A stretch of DNA of 64,000 nucleotides from Rhizobium leucaenae USDA 9039 (GTDB lineage: Bacteria > Pseudomonadota > Alphaproteobacteria > Rhizobiales > Rhizobiaceae). The first letter of the stretch is position 1. Every line of letters starts with the position of its first letter. The stretch spans positions 116,509-180,508 of the forward strand of contig NZ_AUFB01000013.1 of the NCBI RefSeq assembly GCF_000426285.1. Direction: 5' to 3'. The notes beneath the pieces were generated by a model. The model was given only the letters and a program-made list of their open reading frames with translations. It was not told where the DNA came from and did not search any database. The translations under genes and the position numbers were made by a program. Below, in pieces: positions 61,876-64,000 of the stretch.

Positions 61876-62192
61876 GATGGATCTCCTTGTCGATTGCGTC
61901 ATTGCGGGGATCGACAGCAGACCGGGAAGCAGGGTTGCACCTTGCAAGGCCGAAACGGATGTGGAGGATCTGGCGGCGCCTGAATTTTGACGCGCGAGGA
62001 GCCGCAGAATGCGGCGGGGAAAATTCCGGCGGCGCCAGGTTGCGGCCGGACGGACGGGCTGCAATATCCCCGATGAGAGATGACAGCTTGTCGACAAGGA
62101 GACGTTGAACTGGTCGCGCTCGCTGCGATCGAAAGCTTGCCAATGCCCTCACGCAGCCGCTCTCGCCGTCCGCGGAAATCGCAAAAGCCGCC
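61876..62192. other. Intergenic region, small plasmid genes
   Basis: 317 bases between two minus-strand genes. Nothing recognised besides the ribosome site of the small gene at 61702-61875. Confidence 0.4.
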
Positions 62193-62684
62193 TCAGGAGC
62201 TTTCGTACGTTGTGTAGACGACACGGGCCGCATGAATGACGATGCCTGTTTCCTGGCGGATATCCCTGACGATCGCTGCCAAGGAACCCAGTTCGGTCTC
62301 GCACATCGCGACCAGCCTTGGATAATCGATATCGACGCCGTCGCAATCCGCCGACAAAGCATTGGTCCAACCGCCACCGTTGATGCGGTATTCGTGCGTG
62401 TCGAAATCGATCTCGAGCTCATCCTGCAAGTTGATGGTGAAACGCTCGAACATCTCGTTCTCGCCTGCGAGCCGATAGGCGGCATAGTCGTCGTCGCCGG
62501 CAAGAACGCTCCGTTCCAATGCCATGATGGTGCGGAGGCGAGCGTGAGCCGCATCGAGCCCTTCGATCAGGCGGTCATGAAGCGCTCGTGAAAACGTGGT
62601 ATCGCAGCCGAAGCGGTTTGCAAGCACGACGAGCCGGAAACCGGAAAGCTTCGTGTGGAGCATAAGGTTCTGATCCGTGGTCAT
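62193..62684 (-). CDS. Conserved hypothetical plasmid protein
   Basis: 163-residue acidic, soluble protein. It starts with TTDQNLMLHTKLSGFRLVVL and contains DDDYAAYRLAGENEMF (about 64-79) and INGGGWTNAL (about 100-109). There is no domain I can name. The ATG follows AAGGAGATCAC. Its codon use matches the neighbouring plasmid genes and the frame is clean, so it is real. The function is unknown. Confidence 0.7.
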   Translation of the reverse strand: MTTDQNLMLHTKLSGFRLVVLANRFGCDTTFSRALHDRLIEGLDAAHARLRTIMALERSVLAGDDDYAAYRLAGENEMFERFTINLQDELEIDFDTHEYRINGGGWTNALSADCDGVDIDYPRLVAMCETELGSLAAIVRDIRQETGIVIHAARVVYTTYESS

Positions 62685-62736
62685 GATGTGATCTCCTTCA
62701 TCTTGATGACGGAGATCGGCCACTCCGTGGCAAAGA

Positions 62737-62836
62737 GGGGTCAAGGAGCGCGGAACGCGACTTGCAAGCGGGGGAGCCGATTTTTCGGGTAGCGCAGCGA
62801 CGGAAAAATTGGGGGAGACCGCGCCGTTCTTGACGC
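62737..62836. repeat. Imperfect long repeat, copy A
   Basis: Starts GGGGTCAAGGAGCGCGG and shares GGGGGAGCCGATTTT, AAAATTGGGGG and GACCGCGC-like blocks, in the same order, with copy B at 63228-63343. It lies in the 323-base gap between two minus-strand genes and has no ORF of its own. Confidence 0.65.
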
Positions 62837-62997
62837 CGGATTTGCTGGAGTAAAATGGGACGTCAGAGAGAGAAGAGACCCGCGGGCCAGAAGGGGCCGC
62901 GACCGTATCCGGCGGGAGCCGGCGGGAGTGTCGAGGGGTGAAACCCCCGACAGCCGATAAGCCGGTCAATCCGGCGAACCGGCTCGACGTGCCGCAG

Positions 62998-63021
62998 AAA
63001 AGCCGCCTCAGAAAGGCGGCT
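62998..63021 (-). terminator. Intrinsic terminator overlapping the stop of the 54-residue gene
   Basis: On the minus strand AGCCGCC-TTTCTGA-GGCGGCT, followed by TTTT. The gene's TGA stop is in the loop. Confidence 0.75.
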
Positions 63022-63172
63022 CGGCTTCGATGATGCCGTCCTGTTCGGCAAGCGCCACGGCCAGATCAGCCTGGGCGAGCTGAAGCTCCGCTTCGACCTG
63101 GCGCCGCTCGACGGCATCGCAGGCGTTCCTCAACTCGGCCCGCAGTTCCTCGATGTGCTGTTCGATCGTCAT
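63008..63172 (-). CDS. Small coiled-coil-like protein
   Basis: 54-residue, Glu/Gln-rich helical protein, beginning TIEQHIEELRAELRNACDAV and ending EAEPPF. The heptad-like Leu spacing suggests a short coiled coil. AAGGAGATTAG lies just before the ATG, and an intrinsic terminator overlaps the stop, so it is an independent unit. Function unknown. Similar short ORFs occur on rhizobial plasmids. Confidence 0.7.
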   Translation of the reverse strand: MTIEQHIEELRAELRNACDAVERRQVEAELQLAQADLAVALAEQDGIIEAEPPF

Positions 63173-63227
63173 CGTCTAATCTCCTTGAGTTCGTGAAAGA
63201 CGAGACCGCGGGGCGGGAGGAGATGAC

Positions 63228-63343
63228 GGGGTCAAGGAGCGCGGCAGCGACCGGCGGAGCCGGCGCGTGGGGGAGCCGATTTTGTTGGAGCGCAGGTACG
63301 AAGCGGAGGCAAAATTGGGGGGAACCGCGCGTCCTTCGACGCC
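63228..63343. repeat. Imperfect long repeat, copy B
   Basis: Second copy of the element at 62737-62836, with the same block order and a few short insertions. Each copy lies upstream (on the minus strand) of a short gene with an AAGGAGAT ribosome site, so they may be a shared leader element. Confidence 0.65.
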
Positions 63344-63404
63344 GACATTTTCTCCCGACACGATACCCCGATCTGAGCAGACAATTGTCCCTCTCCGTAT
63401 CGCA

Positions 63405-63439
63405 CCGAAAAAGCCGGCGGCAGGCTCGATGCCTGCCGC
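63405..63439 (-). terminator. Intrinsic terminator downstream of the DUF736 fragment
   Basis: Perfect 9-bp stem GCGGCAGGC/GCCTGCCGC (63417-63425 and 63431-63439). On the minus strand it is followed by CGGC and five T. Confidence 0.7.
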
Positions 63440-63496
63440 AGGCTTGTCTCTGTCACCGGTTTTGACCCCGCCTTTCGGCGGGGCCTTGTCCGGGTC

Positions 63497-63664
63497 TCAG
63501 TCCCGGTTGGGGCGGGACCAGATCAGCTGGTAGCCGTCCTCGCCTTCGACCTCGGTGAGCGTTGCGTAGATCGGGGCGGGGAAGCTCGGATCGTCGAGCT
63601 TGACCGAGAGGTAGTCGCGGTCCTGCTCCGAGCGCTTCTGCCAGGCCGCGCCCAGCTCGACGTT
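63497..63664 (-). pseudogene. Truncated DUF736 gene (C-terminal half only)
   Basis: The minus-strand frame reads [20 protein letters not shown], then [15 protein letters not shown], and ends IWSRPNRD, the C-terminal 55 residues of a normal DUF736 protein of about 100. The N-terminal half is missing: homology stops at the edge of the 32-bp palindrome at 63657-63688. DUF736 proteins are small rhizobial plasmid proteins of unknown function. A second copy follows at the window edge. Confidence 0.85.
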
Positions 63665-63688
63665 TTGCGGTGCACCGCAAAATGTCGA
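63657..63688. repeat. 32-bp near-perfect palindrome at the DUF736 breakpoint
   Basis: Fifteen of 16 base pairs match around the centre at 63672/63673. The central 20 bases, TTTTGCGGTGCACCGCAAAA, are perfect. It starts just where DUF736 homology ends, as expected for the end of an inserted or excised element. Confidence 0.8.
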
Positions 63689-63774
63689 TTATGCTGAGAG
63701 TGTGATTATGCGGAGTGCTGATCGCTGAAGGCTGGATTTCTCGACGATAGCGGCGGCTTCTGCTCCGCATAATT
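63687..63774. repeat. Repeats of GATTATGCxGAG (direct and inverted), possible element end
   Basis: GATTATGCTGAG (63687-63698) and GATTATGCGGAG (63704-63715) are direct copies. CTCCGCATAAT (63763-63773) is the inverted copy of the second (11 bases, perfect). Together with the adjacent palindrome they look like a small mobile element or recombinase recognition array between two DUF736 copies. Confidence 0.55.
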
Positions 63775-63826
63775 CCACTGGTGTGGAAGAGGCGCCCCGC
63801 CGTGAAGCGGAGCGCCGATGTGCTGG

Positions 63827-64000
63827 TCAGCGCGACCAGATGAGCTTGTGCTCGCCCTTGTCGCCCTGGACCAGGGAGGCGTAGACCGGGGCCGTGAAGG
63901 ACGGATCGTCGAGCTTGAGCGAGAGGTATTCGGCGCCTGTTTCGCGGGCGGTGCGGGTCCAGCCTGCTCCGAACTCGACACCGCCTGCAGTGACGCGGAA
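63827..64000 (-). CDS. DUF736 family protein (runs off the right edge)
   Basis: The C-terminal 57 residues of a second DUF736 protein are visible: FRVTAGGVEFGAGWTRTARE, then KLDDPSFTAPVYASL, ending KLIWSR. The codon phase reaches the window edge intact, so the gene continues beyond 64000. It is a diverged paralogue of the truncated copy at 63497-63664 (shared DDPSFxAPxYA and LIWSR). Confidence 0.9.
   Translation of the reverse strand, partial: FRVTAGGVEFGAGWTRTARETGAEYLSLKLDDPSFTAPVYASLVQGDKGEHKLIWSR

Noticed and set aside
63193..63465. 90-codon plus-strand frame across repeat copy B
   Set aside because: No ribosome site, composition-driven, and it reads through the repeated element and a minus-strand terminator.

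Overview
The window is high-GC DNA from an alphaproteobacterium of the Rhizobiales (Rhizobium, Sinorhizobium, Agrobacterium or Mesorhizobium type). It looks like most of a self-transmissible repABC megaplasmid. This rests on four blocks read directly from the sequence: repABC, a traI-trb mating operon with its own TraR/TraM quorum-sensing control, Ti-type transfer genes (traHBFA and traCDG around an oriT), and small genes typical of rhizobial plasmids (DUF736, WGR, an RHE_PE00001-like regulator). There are no rRNA genes, intact tRNA genes or CRISPR arrays.

Layout: (1) 1-11.0 kb is catabolic and uptake cargo: the end of an aldehyde dehydrogenase, otnK and otnC (four-carbon acid sugar pathway), an NAD(P)-dependent SDR, a DUF3422 membrane protein, a chemoreceptor, and a TRAP transporter (fused DctQM plus DctP) closed by a strong terminator. 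Similar GTAT...ATAC palindromes lie ahead of the chemoreceptor and the transporter, suggesting joint control by a GntR-type regulator outside the window. (2) 11.4-30.3 kb is a defence island: a 1356-residue XRE/nuclease-like protein divergent from an AbiE toxin-antitoxin pair, a Gabija pair (GajA/GajB), a GIY-YIG-like protein divergent from a Hachiman pair (HamA/HamB) with a third gene of the DCL/DUF3223 family, then hypothetical genes, a DUF4238 protein and a plasmid regulator. (3) 30.7-33.4 kb is accessory DNA: a serine recombinase, a decayed methyltransferase and an orphan protein resembling class III nucleotide cyclases. (4) 33.7-37.9 kb is repABC on the minus strand, with a probable counter-transcribed RNA between repB and repC and two parS-like palindromes beyond repC. 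(5) 38.2-49.7 kb is traI-trbBCDEJKLFGHI-traR, with traM convergent on traR. (6) 49.8-51.8 kb is a DUF4411 PIN/ImmA-IrrE toxin-antitoxin module plus a small XRE gene, inserted between traM and traH. (7) 52-60.4 kb is traHBFA(-), oriT and traCDG(+). (8) 60.6-64 kb carries small plasmid genes, a repeated intergenic element, and two DUF736 copies, one truncated at a 32-bp palindrome.

How it works together: RepA and RepB partition the plasmid and repress rep transcription, and RepC initiates replication. TraI makes an acyl-homoserine lactone, TraR should activate tra/trb transcription and TraM should restrain TraR. TraA nicks oriT with TraC/TraD, TraG couples the relaxosome to the Trb channel, and Trb proteins build the mating pore. 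The plasmid appears to carry at least three recognisable anti-phage or addiction systems (AbiE, Gabija, Hachiman) and several uncharacterised candidates beside them.
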